Positions 1 to 9,832 of a stretch of DNA of 64,000 bases are shown piece by piece. The position numbers and the translations under genes are program-made. Source of the DNA: Paramyrothecium sp. XJ0827 (taxonomy: Eukaryota; Ascomycota; Sordariomycetes; Hypocreales; Stachybotryaceae). Location of the stretch: assembly GCA_020881915.1 (NCBI GenBank), contig JAJFPB010000003.1, forward strand, positions 3,782,001 through 3,846,000, read 5' to 3'. The notes under the pieces were generated by a model. It was not told the DNA's origin. It worked only from the letters and a program-made list of their open reading frames with translations, and made no database searches. Positions within the stretch are counted from its first letter, which is position 1. Each line of letters starts with the position of its first letter.

Positions 1-1439
1 TGTCGGATATGGGTGGAGATGCTGGCAAGTCGGACGGTCAGCAGTCGAACGGGACTGGTCACAAGTCCAAGATGGACGATTTCAAAAAGTACATTGATAC
101 TGAAAAGGGCTGGATTACCTTCGACGGAGCTGCCACCATTACAAGGACAGGTGTGAATTTCGCCAATGGCCAGACCTTCAGCATATCGTTGGACGAGGTG
201 GAGGTCTTGGACGAGCTAGGTAAGGGCAACTACGGTACCGTGTACAAGGTCAGGCATTCGAAGCCACGGAATCCTCGCTTCGGACATGGCCTGTCAAAGG
301 CGAGGACAATGCCACTACATCAAAGCAAGTCGGACCCTTCGCCTATTCGGGGGGATAACGCTGCGGACGCCGATGGTGTTACGAAAGAAGAAGGCACTAC
401 CGGCATAACCATGGCCATGAAGGAAATTCGACTCGAACTTGACGATGCCAAATTCACGACCATTCTCAAAGAGCTAGTCATTCTCCACGAGTGTGTCTCA
501 CCATACATCATCGACTTTTACGGCGCGTTCTTCCAAGAAGGAGCAGTATACATGTGCATTGAATACATGGATGGTGGCTCCATCGACAAGATCTACAGTG
601 GCGGGATTCCTGAAAATATCTTGCGGAAGATCACCTACTCCACGGTCATGGGTCTGAAGTCGCTCAAGGATGACCACAACATCATCCATCGTGACGTGAA
701 ACCAACCAATATTCTTGCCAATACACGGGGCCAAATCAAGATATGCGATTTCGGTGTCAGCGGCAACTTGGTAGCCAGCATAGCAAAGACCAACATTGGA
801 TGCCAGAGCTACATGGCCCCAGAGAGAATATCCGGCGGCAGCCTGGCACCCACCGGAAATGCCGACGGCACATATAGTGTGCAAAGTGATATCTGGAGCT
901 TGGGTCTCACAATCATCGAATGCGCTGTTGGCCGGTATCCTTACCCCCCGGAAGTTTCGCATACCATTTTCAGTCAACTCAACGTAAGCCCTGATCCTAC
1001 CCCTTCCTTTCCGCGATTCCCTGGGACAAGATTAATTGACAATGTGTAGGCCATCGTTGAGGGTGAACCTCCTGGACTGCCAGAGACGGGTTACTCGGAT
1101 GTTGCGAAAGACTTCGTTCGAGGTTGTCTTAACAAAATTCCCAAATTGCGACCGACGTATGCTATGCTCTTGAATCACGCCTGGCTGAAGCCTCTCACAA
1201 AGCCGCAAACAATCACCGAGGAGGCTGAAGAGGGTGAAGAAGCTGAGCGCGTCGCCGAGGCGGTGGGCAAGATAGACTTGAATTCAGGCACCGACGACCA
1301 GGAAGTTGCGGAGTGGGTTCAATCTGTCCTTCGGCGCAAAATGGAAGCCAAAGACAGCGACGGTTCCTCTCGCCCAGCCCTGCACGCTGCACCTTTAGAC
1401 AGCGTCAGTCCGCTGGCAAGTCCGCTCGCAGGTGTTTAG
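1..1439 (+). CDS. pbs2: MAP kinase kinase Pbs2 (HOG pathway), 5'-truncated by window edge
   Basis: Dual-specificity kinase that phosphorylates the Hog1-type MAPK in osmotic and general stress signalling in the cytoplasm. The N-terminal part lies outside the window. Visible are the glycine loop GKGNYGTVYK (about 216-248), a 35-residue variable insert typical of filamentous-fungal Pbs2, the ATP lysine in AMKEIRLEL (codon 420-422), the catalytic loop HRDVKPTNIL (about 687-716), DFG (747-755) and the activation-loop Ser (777-779) and Thr (789-791) in SIAKTNIGCQSYMAPERI. A phase-0 intron lies at 984-1049 (GTAAGC...TAG). The second exon, 1050-1439, carries the last kinase helices and a short acidic tail ending in TAG. 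I chose Pbs2 over Ste7 or Mkk1 because of GAFFQEGAVYMCIEYMDGGS and NLVASIAKTNIGCQSYMAPE. Nothing visible is broken. Confidence 0.93.
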
Positions 1440-2381
1440 CTGGGGGGCATGTGTAGAAAGGGGTTTTCTCACCGAAGAGACGAAAAATGTGGCATGGGTT
1501 GGTAGCGCTGCTTTGAGCCGAACGGAGCTGGCATCTGCTCGGCATGGGAGTTTCTTTAGCATCGAAGCATGGTATGGCTGTTCGATCTCTCTTTCCTTGT
1601 TTAAAACAAAGAATTTGTCGCCAACTCTTGTTTTCTTTTTTTTTTCTTTTTTCCCCACAACTATTTTATCTTTTTTCACTATCACTCCGAGTCTCACGAC
1701 ATTCCCATCTTTGTACACGCATGAAAGACGGATTATTAGAATGGCGGCGCCTGAGGGGATTGGCTTTTTATCTCAAGTCGTGTTTAACTGTGTTTTGTTC
1801 TCCCCATGTTTGGTGGGTGTTTTGCTGGTTCAGCGGAGAAAGAGATGGGCACGGTAACAGGAGGCCTGTATGCATGCGATAACACAAATCAGAAGAGGGG
1901 AGTAGTGGACTTGGATATAACGAGGCTTCCTCGCCCTAGCTCTAGATAACAATATTGTCCAATGTGGAAAAAAGTCCAGATGTTGCCAAGTCCGTCGTCT
2001 TGGTTATGTTATCCATCACAGCACTAACAATGGCAACAGAAATGACCAATCAGTAAATCTACTCGCGTGTAATTTTGGGATATCTAGTGAGTGACTATTG
2101 CATACAAAATCCAGTGCCTCCGCGACACATTACCTCCATAGTTAGACATTAAATCGTGTACAAAAGACCCTGATCTCCCCGGACGCCAGTAGCCAGTGTA
2201 CATGTACAAAGACGCCAGCCAAGCCCACGTAAACAATTGTAGACAACCAAGCATGTAAAATCGTAGATGAATACAGCAACCCTCTCACTTTGACTGAATG
2301 TCGACGATGACAACAAGTCCAGAAACGGTGGCCCTGGACAGGGGTCAAGAAGGAACAGAATACACCCCATCTCCATCGATT
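1440..2381. other. Intergenic, convergent 3' regions of pbs2 and the SUR7-like gene
   Basis: This holds the presumed 3' UTRs of two convergent genes. It contains T-rich stretches near 1636-1680. I see no gene; the short ORFs here lack family signatures and several begin at TTG or CTG. Confidence 0.6.
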
Positions 2382-3392
2382 TTAGGCATACTCCTCCTTG
2401 ACACGGCGGCCGTCGTAGGAACGGCTGCGGACGCTGCGGCGGCGACGCCAGCTACGGCCGCTGTAGCCCTTCTCGCCGCGCATGCCGGCACAGAACAAGA
2501 CATTGGCAATCAGCAGGGCGGCGAATGCACCCCAGGCCCAGCCGAACGCATATCTTCCAAGACTGGCGTCACGGCCGGCGTCCAGGAACTTGTTGCGGGC
2601 GATGACAAAGGTAGCGCTGTGAAGAACGTGTTTGTTAGCGAGGGGTTTGCGCAGGCAGGGGATTTGGGGAGGAGTTTGGCTGGGCTTACGTCATGAGGGA
2701 CACTGCAATGGCCAAACAGAAGAGGGCGAATGCCGAGACCAATGAAGAGATGGCGGCGCCCAGGCGACCGCAACACGCGAGGAACCCGGAGAAGAAGGCC
2801 AGGACCTCGAAGAAGAGGGCGATAATGAAGAAGACCCATCCGAAGCGCCAAAGGTAGAAGAATTGTTGAGACGTGGTGTCACCGCCATGGCCACCGATCA
2901 GAGCACTGGGGACATTATCGGCGTTGCCAGCCCAGGCCTTGCCAAAGGCAGGGGCGGGGCGAGCAGCGCCGCAATCCTGGTTGCCCTCGCCGCAGAAGTA
3001 GAAGAAGGTCCATTGGGTGACTTCACGGGCGCCGGTGATGCCCGAGGTGTCGGCTCGAAGGAAGTATGTCTTGTCCAGAGGAGTGACGTTGGAGACGCCG
3101 GAGAGGATGATGAAGAAGAGGAAGAGGAGGGAGGTGGCGAGCAGGACGAGGCCCGCGACACTGAGTCCAGCGTCTGCAGAGAGGAGGGAGAGTCAGCTAG
3201 AGGGCACAATATGGTTGAGGGTTGGACGTGGTGGGGTTGGTGGTGGTGATGGTGATGATGACGACGAGGTATAAGTGGTGGTGGTAGTACGGCAGTACTG
3301 TTGTGTATGCGTTGTGTATATGGAATTGGCGGGTGGGAAACAAGGCGATGATGTTGGGCGCTGGGGCGTGAGAGGGACTTACTCTTGAGCAT
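2382..3392 (-). CDS. SUR7/PalI-family plasma-membrane protein
   Basis: Join of 3383-3392, 2690-3173 and 2382-2616 on the minus strand gives about 242 residues. Exon 1 is only 10 nt (ATG CTC AAG A). Intron 1 (3174-3382) runs GTAAGT...CAG and intron 2 (2617-2689) runs GTAAGC...CAG, both preserving frame. The product shows four hydrophobic segments: GLSVAGLVLLATSLLFLFFI near the N-terminus, then an extracellular loop with two cysteines (FYFCGEG.QDCG), GWVFFIIALFFEVLAFFSGF, SLVSAFALFCLAIAVSLM and FGWAWGAFAALLIANVLFCA. A basic Arg/Ser tail (RSWRRRRSVRSRSYDGRR) follows. This is the layout of SUR7/PalI proteins, which mark MCC/eisosome plasma-membrane domains or act in pH sensing. The subfamily (Sur7, Fmp45 or PalI/Rim9) cannot be decided here. 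Confidence 0.82.
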
Positions 3393-5815
3393 GGCGGTAG
3401 CAGAGATGCGCGTGAAGGTATTCCGACAGACTTGAATTTGGGTGATGTGCAAAGGGAGGGAAAAGCGAAGCCGGGGGAAGCCAAGAGGAATGAGAATGAG
3501 AACGAGACTTTAAGACTTGGGACGACCAGGTTTTTTGCGACTGGGCGAGAGAACTGGGGGCGGGGGTGGGATTTGACGTTTGTTATGTACCTCTGATGTA
3601 GTGGACTCTACCTGACCTCAGGTATGGCTGGGCTGGACTGCGGTCGATCCCCGTGCGACAACGACTGACGACCCTGTGGAGGTTCGCGCCAAGTCGAGAT
3701 TGGGTATAGGGCCGAGCGAAAGTTGCGCAGAGGGGGAGGGCAGAGGAAGGACGAAGACGAAACCTGACAGATGCAGATGGACCTTGGATGGAAGCACGAT
3801 GCACAAAGCTGAGCCAGCTTTTTTCTTGTCTTTCCCTTGCCTAGCGCAATCAAGAGAGTGCCTATCAGAGCTGAGCAAATGTTTCACTCTCTCTGTGGTC
3901 TGTTTCTTGTCTGGGGTTGCCGGTGCAGCGGTGGAGGAGAAGTCTTACGTCTAAGTCTAGAGTGGGCGCTGGTATAGACGGCAGTTTTTTTCGAATGTTT
4001 CATTCACATCGTTTCGGGGGCACACATTGCGCTGCCGAGTCGCAAAAAGAATGGGAGGCATGCACTGGCAAACGGGACTCGGTAGCTAACCACCCTGCAA
4101 GCAGGGTCTTCGTTTCGGTAGCACCACGACGGGACATGCGCCTCGCGGGATGAGCTGGGCCCAGGCAATTGCATCGCGCTGAAGCCTGCAGGAAGACGTG
4201 TAACGATAATCTCCCCTGGATCACTGGACTGCGACCTATGGGCACAGCGACAAGGCCGCCCTTACAGTCTCGGGGGCGGTCAGCGCTGAGGAAAAGACAG
4301 AGCACAGCACAGGAGAAAGAGACATTGAAATTACGTCGACGCAGCACACAAACACGATCCAAGCTTAGCTTAGCCCACCTACAATAGCTTAGCTTTTAGG
4401 TCCCTTATTAGCTCCGGTAAGTTAGTGCTTGCATGGGTGCCGGGGGGTGGGCGGTCTCGAGCGATGACGACACACGGCTGAAGCAGGGTTCCATCTTGGG
4501 CCAGCAGCTAAACCTCATCGAGCAGCCCACTGTGCAGTGCGGTAAAGGTAACAGTGCTGTACTCTGTACAGAACTGCTTGCTTTGTCGCTTGCAAGTGGC
4601 CCGCGTCGTCAACAGACAAAAGTTGGCTCTGCGTCACCCTCGGCGTAGGGGCTGTCGCAGGAGGCTGCATTGACATGCGCAAAACGTACAGTATGACACT
4701 AATAAACCCTTCTCTCGGTACCAGGGTTCTTTGAGGTACGGTGTCACAGGGTCACGTTGAGGTGTCCGTCTGGATGCGAGCCACAGGGACGAGGCAGGAG
4801 GAAACGGCACTGTCGATGATGCCCATGAAACCAAACCCATGATGACCTGATGATGGACCGACTCACCCCAGCAGAGCCCTGTAACAACCATCGCATTAGC
4901 CAGCACTTTCTGGTACATTGCGCCAAAAGTCAAATAACACAGCGAGCGCAGTGCTTACTCCCGCTAGGCCAGTGCCGAGCCGTCGAGGCGAGCAAGTGGG
5001 TATTCCGCTCAGACGGAAGCACTTGATGTCATGGAGGCGGCCATGAGCCATCGTCGTTGTCCAGCCAAATGGCCGCTCCCCGATGTGGGTTCAGCATACA
5101 GCCACAAGCAATCCCGGGAACAGCAAGAGGGCGGCCTGTTTTGCCCGTTAAAAACCTTTTGTGCACAGACGCCGAGATTTCGCCTCGTCAAACGATTTGA
5201 AGCCATCGTCTACTTCGTCATCCATTGGCCCGCGCAACGACTGGAATTCACCCCGCGAGTCAAAATCCTGCGCACCACTCCTCCCCTCCCTCTGCGGTCC
5301 GCCGAGCAAAGCGGAGCCGCTCTACAGCACCGGCACCAGCAGTGCAAGCCGCTATCACAAGTGACGTGAGCTTGGCGCCATCAATGATGTTGTGTCCGAT
5401 TTCTGTGTGTTGAGCAGAGGAGGCGCCGTGATGCATTCAATCGGTACAAGGACGGAGGTGATCGATCGCAGGAGGCCGTCGAAGATCGCCTCTTTCTTTT
5501 CTCATTAATCCCTGTTCAGACCCCGGCGGACCAGCACCCGGCAGATCCGCTTCTCATCCGCTTCTGCTGACGCTGTTTTTTTCCCCGATCCCAGCTAAAC
5601 GCATCGTGACGAGTGACATGGACCGGAAAATGAATAACTCCGAGCGTCGCCGACATTCCAATTCCTCGGCGGCCTTGCCCACACGTCTAGAACACTGCTA
5701 CTTCTAAGCTATGAGCATCACGCATTGAAAAGACTACTTCAGCTGGACCGATTTGAAACAAGAAGGGTCGGCTCGTGGAGCCTTTGCACGGAGGAACAAG
5801 CGGGTGTCAGCAGCT
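3393..5815. other. Intergenic, divergent promoters of SUR7-like gene and lipB
   Basis: About 2.4 kb between two divergent genes. I find only short ORFs without recognisable families, a patch of AGCTTAGCTTAG-type short repeats near 4370-4395, and pyrimidine-rich stretches before lipB at 5488-5600. No RNA gene or transposon was recognised. Confidence 0.5.
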
Positions 5816-6787
5816 ATGCGGTGGCTCATCAGCCTCCGACACCTGGGCAATTCGAGATGCTCCTCGACCAGCGCGTGCGCAAGGGCACACATGCCTGGCG
5901 GCGCTTCCCGGATGGGGCCGTGCAACGGTAGAAGCATCCACACTCGCGGGGTCGGCACGCTTGGAGGACTGCGGCTCCTGGATCACCACCACCTGTCCGG
6001 CGACGGCCCGGGTGGCATTCTGGCCTACGATGTCGCCGAGGCAGCGCAGGAAGACTATCGCTCCAAGATCCTGGCGTACAAGAGCCTAGATGAACAGGAA
6101 AGGTCCGGCGTTTCCTTGCCGAGGCCGCGCCTCATATCCTTTGAGTCTACTCCCACCTTCACCCTTGGTCGTCGCCAGGACGACCCGACCCCCGACCAGG
6201 CCGCGCGCCTGGAGCGCGACTTGACGGTCAGCCTGCCACGGCGCCGCGAGCCCATCCACGGTGCCACTTTGCAGCCCCGGGTCAAGAAGACGAGCCGCGG
6301 CGGGCTGACGACGTACCACGGGCCCGGCCAGCTCGTCCTCTGGCCCGTGCTGGACATGCACTCCCCGCTGCACGCGCGCTTCGGCGTCGCGTCGTACGCC
6401 TGCCTCCTCGAGAAGACGACGCAGCGCCTGCTCGCGGAGCTCTTCGGCCTCGAGACGTACACCAACCGCGACGAGCCCGGCGTGTGGGTGACGGCCGCGC
6501 GGAGCGGGCAGCCCCGCAAGATCGCCGCCATGGGCGTCCACCACCGGCGGTACGTCACGGCGCTGGGCATCGCCCTCAACGTCGACGTGCCCGTGGCGGG
6601 CGGCGAGGACGTGAACCCTTGGGCGCGGTTCGTGCCGTGCGGCCTGGAGGGGAAGCTGGTCACGTCCGTCGCTGCCGAGGCGGGCGCGCGGACCGTCGGG
6701 GATTGGGACGTCCCCGAGCTCGCGGCAAGCTGGGCGAGCATGTTCGAGGAGGGGCTGGTGGGAGGAATAAGTAGCTGTTCGTATTGA
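5816..6787 (+). CDS. lipB: Octanoyl-[acyl-carrier-protein]:protein N-octanoyltransferase (LipB/Lip2)
   Basis: Transfers octanoate from mitochondrial ACP to lipoyl domains, the first step of protein lipoylation. The protein is 323 residues from the first in-frame ATG at 5816; the open frame extends upstream only to a TTG at 5753. The N-terminus MRWLISLRHLGNSRCSST is Arg/Ser-rich without acids, as in a mitochondrial presequence. Family signatures are present: RGGLTTYHGPGQLVLWP at about residues 161-177, the catalytic lysine K235 in KIAAMGVHHRRYVTALGIAL, and the catalytic cysteine C275 in FVPCGLEGKLVTSV. No intron is needed. The length is somewhat above bacterial LipB because of the presequence and loops. 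Confidence 0.92.
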   Translation: MRWLISLRHLGNSRCSSTSACARAHMPGGASRMGPCNGRSIHTRGVGTLGGLRLLDHHHLSGDGPGGILAYDVAEAAQEDYRSKILAYKSLDEQERSGVSLPRPRLISFESTPTFTLGRRQDDPTPDQAARLERDLTVSLPRRREPIHGATLQPRVKKTSRGGLTTYHGPGQLVLWPVLDMHSPLHARFGVASYACLLEKTTQRLLAELFGLETYTNRDEPGVWVTAARSGQPRKIAAMGVHHRRYVTALGIALNVDVPVAGGEDVNPWARFVPCGLEGKLVTSVAAEAGARTVGDWDVPELAASWASMFEEGLVGGISSCSY

Positions 6788-7199
6788 TACCCAAGATGTG
6801 TTGTCCCTGATTTATATGGCTGTGGAAAGCAATGCGAGACGGTACCGGATTAAAGCACGCTGTAAAGCTGTTGCGTGTGGGACATTGCCTTGCAAACGGA
6901 CGCCAGAACCAATTGCTTCGTCCGTACTCGCATGCCTCGTTGATTCACGTTGGGATGGTCTATCATAGCAGCTAAATTGCAGCCGGACAACGCGAGCCCT
7001 GTCCGTGCTCTCCCCTACAGCCTGAAATGATGCTATGAAACTGCCCATTAAAGATATTAAACTTTTGAAATTAAAATTACGATACCAATTGCTGGCCCCG
7101 GGTAATAAATAGAAAGGTGAAGCTCGAGATAAATGCGAAACAAAAAGTAATGGAAACCATGGTATGAAATGCGTCTGAAACGACAAAAAGCAAATCCAA
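6788..7199. other. Intergenic, lipB 3' flank
   Basis: No gene seen. It includes the Pol III terminator of the tRNA-Thr gene. Confidence 0.6.
7185..7189 (-). terminator. Pol III terminator of tRNA-Thr
   Basis: A run of five T on the minus strand lies 11 nt beyond the discriminator base of the tRNA, the usual RNA polymerase III stop. Confidence 0.7.
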
Positions 7200-7282
7200 T
7201 GCCCCGTACTGGAATCGAACCAGTGATCTTGTCATTGCCACAGTAGTACTAGTGACACGCTATACCACTTAGCCAACGGGGC
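7200..7282 (-). tRNA. tRNA-Thr (anticodon AGT) with 11-nt intron
   Basis: On the minus strand the acceptor GCCCCGT pairs with ACGGGGC. The D arm is GCTA/TAGC with loop AGTGGTA, the anticodon stem is TGTCA/TGACA, and the T arm is ACTGG-TTCGATT-CCAGT. The anticodon AGT is at 7248-7250. The 18-nt anticodon loop resolves as a 7-nt loop plus an 11-nt intron (7236-7246) at the canonical position after base 37. The discriminator A is at 7200. All four stems are perfect, so the gene looks functional. Confidence 0.93.
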
Positions 7283-7891
7283 TTATGTTATTGGATGACG
7301 GTTAATCCACGAGAAGCGTACTATAATCAACTCACTGCAGTCCCTTCAATAGATCATGCTGGAATAGCAAAGGTCGAGGTGGTTACTTGAGGAATCCAGC
7401 TGCTTTTTATCCACCTACCTCTAGTCTGTGAGTCAAAGATGCTAGGCCGGCATCATACAAAGTACCCGCGGATAGGGGCACCCGTCCACCAGAAAATAAT
7501 GTATACATGGGAAACCGAATCGTGGCTTTTTTTATGATCTGTAACTAAGCGCAGGAGCAGTGCCACAATGACTGTCTAAGACTCGTGAAGCTAGGGTAGC
7601 AAAGTAGGACCAATGCGGCGAGGAAAGACGGATTCTCATGAGGCGTTACTGGACTTCACCGATGCCGATAGTTCTAGGGGACGAAAATTAAATGAAAAAG
7701 GTGGGACTTGGATGAGATTGCAGGAATAATTGTAAGCCACTTCATATCCAAAACAACTTGCTACAGTAATGTAGATGCTGAAGTACACAAAGTTACCCCT
7801 CACGCACCAACGGAAGCGGCACGTCCTAACCAGGTACTTTTGTTTCGACATGTCGGATATATAACAAACTAAAACCTCATTCTTCAACGTA
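7283..7891. other. Spacer between two divergent tRNA genes
   Basis: About 600 bp upstream of both tRNA genes. I see no gene in it. Confidence 0.6.
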
Positions 7892-7964
7892 GCGGGTTTA
7901 GCTCAGTTGGGAGAGCGTAGCACTGAAGATGCTAAGGTCATGTGTTCGATCCACATAAACCGCA
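7892..7964 (+). tRNA. tRNA-Phe (anticodon GAA)
   Basis: GCGGGTT acceptor, D arm GCTC/GAGC, anticodon stem TAGCA/TGCTA with loop CTGAAGA (anticodon GAA at 7925-7927), and T arm ATGTG-TTCGATC-CACAT. No intron. The acceptor has one non-Watson-Crick pair (G5 opposite A68); other pairs are intact. Discriminator A at 7964. Confidence 0.93.
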
Positions 7965-8280
7965 ATTACTTCTTTTTTGCCCGTCGACCTCAATTTTATA
8001 ATCTTGCATCCCTTCCTTTTTGTCTCCACACTTATCCACCCGGAATGATGATAAATAGTAATAATGTTCAGGAAGCAATCACCAGCACCATTCTTTTCGT
8101 AGGTGAAACGGTGGTTTTACCCGCCCAATGCCATTGTGAGCTTGACTTTCTCACAATCGGGAAATCTTATTGGCCGAACTCCGTTCCCACCTGGAAGCCG
8201 AAGCTACGGTAGATCGCCAATCATGACATTGGCTTGAGCAGGTCAATAATCTAAAATGTGAGCCTTCGCGTGTGTCAAAG
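7965..8280. other. Intergenic between tRNA-Phe and the broken APH-like gene
   Basis: Nothing beyond the Pol III terminator and the presumed 5' flank of the pseudogene. Confidence 0.5.
7973..7978 (+). terminator. Pol III terminator of tRNA-Phe
   Basis: Six T in a row begin 9 nt after the tRNA 3' end. Confidence 0.75.
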
Positions 8281-9832
8281 ATGTCGTCAAATGCAGCGCG
8301 TCCTCAGGGGTTCACCGATGAGATAATCCAGAGGCGCATTCATCGTGATCGCGATCGATCCGTACAGTAAATTACAAAGGAGAAAGTTCTTACCCTCGCA
8401 TCATCACATCGCCCTGGACTGGCACGCGACTACTTCAACGAGCCGAGCCGAGGCAGCTATAACCTCTGCTGCTTCGTCGAATTTGAGAATGGAAAGAACT
8501 GGGTGTTCCACTTCCCATTGGCCCCTTGCCTTGCCTCGAACCCCCGAAGTAAGCTCGAACGCGAGATTGCCACGATGCAGTAGGTTCCTCTTTGGTACAC
8601 GTTCAACTCCAGCAGCTCTGACCCGATGGAACATGTTCGTAGCCGAGAAGACAACGACACGGCTGCCCAAAGTCTATGCCTATGAGCACAGCGAAGACTC
8701 GGGACCCCTCTCATCGTTCGTCATCCTTGAGTACGTCAACGGTTGACCCTTGTCCGCCGCCGAAGTCGATTCCCTCTCCGTCGATCAGCAGACGCGATTA
8801 TACACATCACTCGCTGATATTTATATCCAGTTGAGAAGATTGACCTTCCCTTCGATTGGTTGCTTGACACGTGGGCCAAGTGGCATAGAGGTTTCTCAGC
8901 CAACCTCAACCATCGATCTCAACATGCAGGACCTCGAGGGGTTGCGACCATTGGAGATCCAGACCCGCTACGGCCAAGGCGGCGTGTTATCCTCGGCAAC
9001 AGACTACACCGAGATGTTGCTAGACCTCGCGGACCATGCGTTGTCAAGTTCGCGGAGCCGCATCGGCGAGCAGGACCTGGGCGAGGATGTTCTCTACCAC
9101 CATCATCTATTCCGTCGCTTCGTGACTGAAACCTGGATCGACAAAGACCTTGATAAGGGGCCGTTTGTTCTGGTGCATGGCGACCTGCTGCCTTTCAACT
9201 GCATGGTTAATGAGCAGATGGAAATCACCTCGGTCCTCGATTGGGAGTGGAGCCGGGTTGTTCCTGCTCGGTACATGCAGCCCCCGCTCTGGTTGACCGG
9301 CCATAACACGGAGTTTTTAGCATTGAAGTATCCTTACCTTGTATTTTTGAACAAGTTTGACAAATTTCTCGAAATTATGCAGAAGCTGGAAGGCCAGAAG
9401 TACGGGGACCATCTTCTGTCGCGTGAATGGGAGCAACAGAGGAGCGACGGAGGGTTCCTTGTTGCCAATGCATTGGAGAACTGGACCGATATCGACAGCT
9501 TTTCCACTCGGTTCATCAACAGAGAATGGTTTGGAGGACGCATGGGTGCGCCGGAGCGTATTGAGCTCTTCATTCGCGAAGATCCTAGTCGCCGAGCCCT
9601 GGTGGAACGGCTCTGTCGCGCGAATCAGATTTACAAGGAGCTGCAGCAGCTGGATGACGGCAACGAGACACACTGCCCAGAAGACACAGCTATGGCGCCC
9701 ACCCCTTCCCCTAGCCAATCATCCTTCAGTGCTGGGGGAGCGAACGTCACCGGCATTAGTACGAACTCTCTCGCATTGGGATCCCTTGTCGTTGCTATAG
9801 CATTCGGTGCTTGGAAGAAGCGAATCTTGTGA
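8281..9832 (+). pseudogene. Aminoglycoside-phosphotransferase (APH)-like kinase, disabled
   Basis: Fungal APH-family proteins are kinase-fold phosphotransferases, mostly of unknown substrate. The frame opens at ATG 8281 (MSSNAARPQGFTDEIIQ), meets TAA at 8368-8370, then continues in the same frame with family-like residues (LARDYFNEPSRGSYNLCCFV and KLEREIATM). A 55-nt intron is expected at 8580-8634: donor GTAGGT and branch site CTGAC (8618-8622) are present and the flanking phases match, but the end reads AT instead of AG. In the second exon FVILEYVNG is followed by TGA at 8744-8746, exactly where the family has Arg before PLSA. Beyond that the kinase core is intact: HGDLLPFN (catalytic loop) and VLDWEWS (metal-binding Asp). 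The C-terminus has a hydrophobic tail SLALGSLVVAIAFGAW. Three independent lesions argue for a pseudogene rather than one sequencing error. The long open 3' part (360 codons) suggests recent loss. Confidence 0.8.

Noticed and set aside
2298..2696. 132-codon plus-strand ORF rich in Ala
   Set aside because: Overlaps the SUR7-like exons antisense; no signature.
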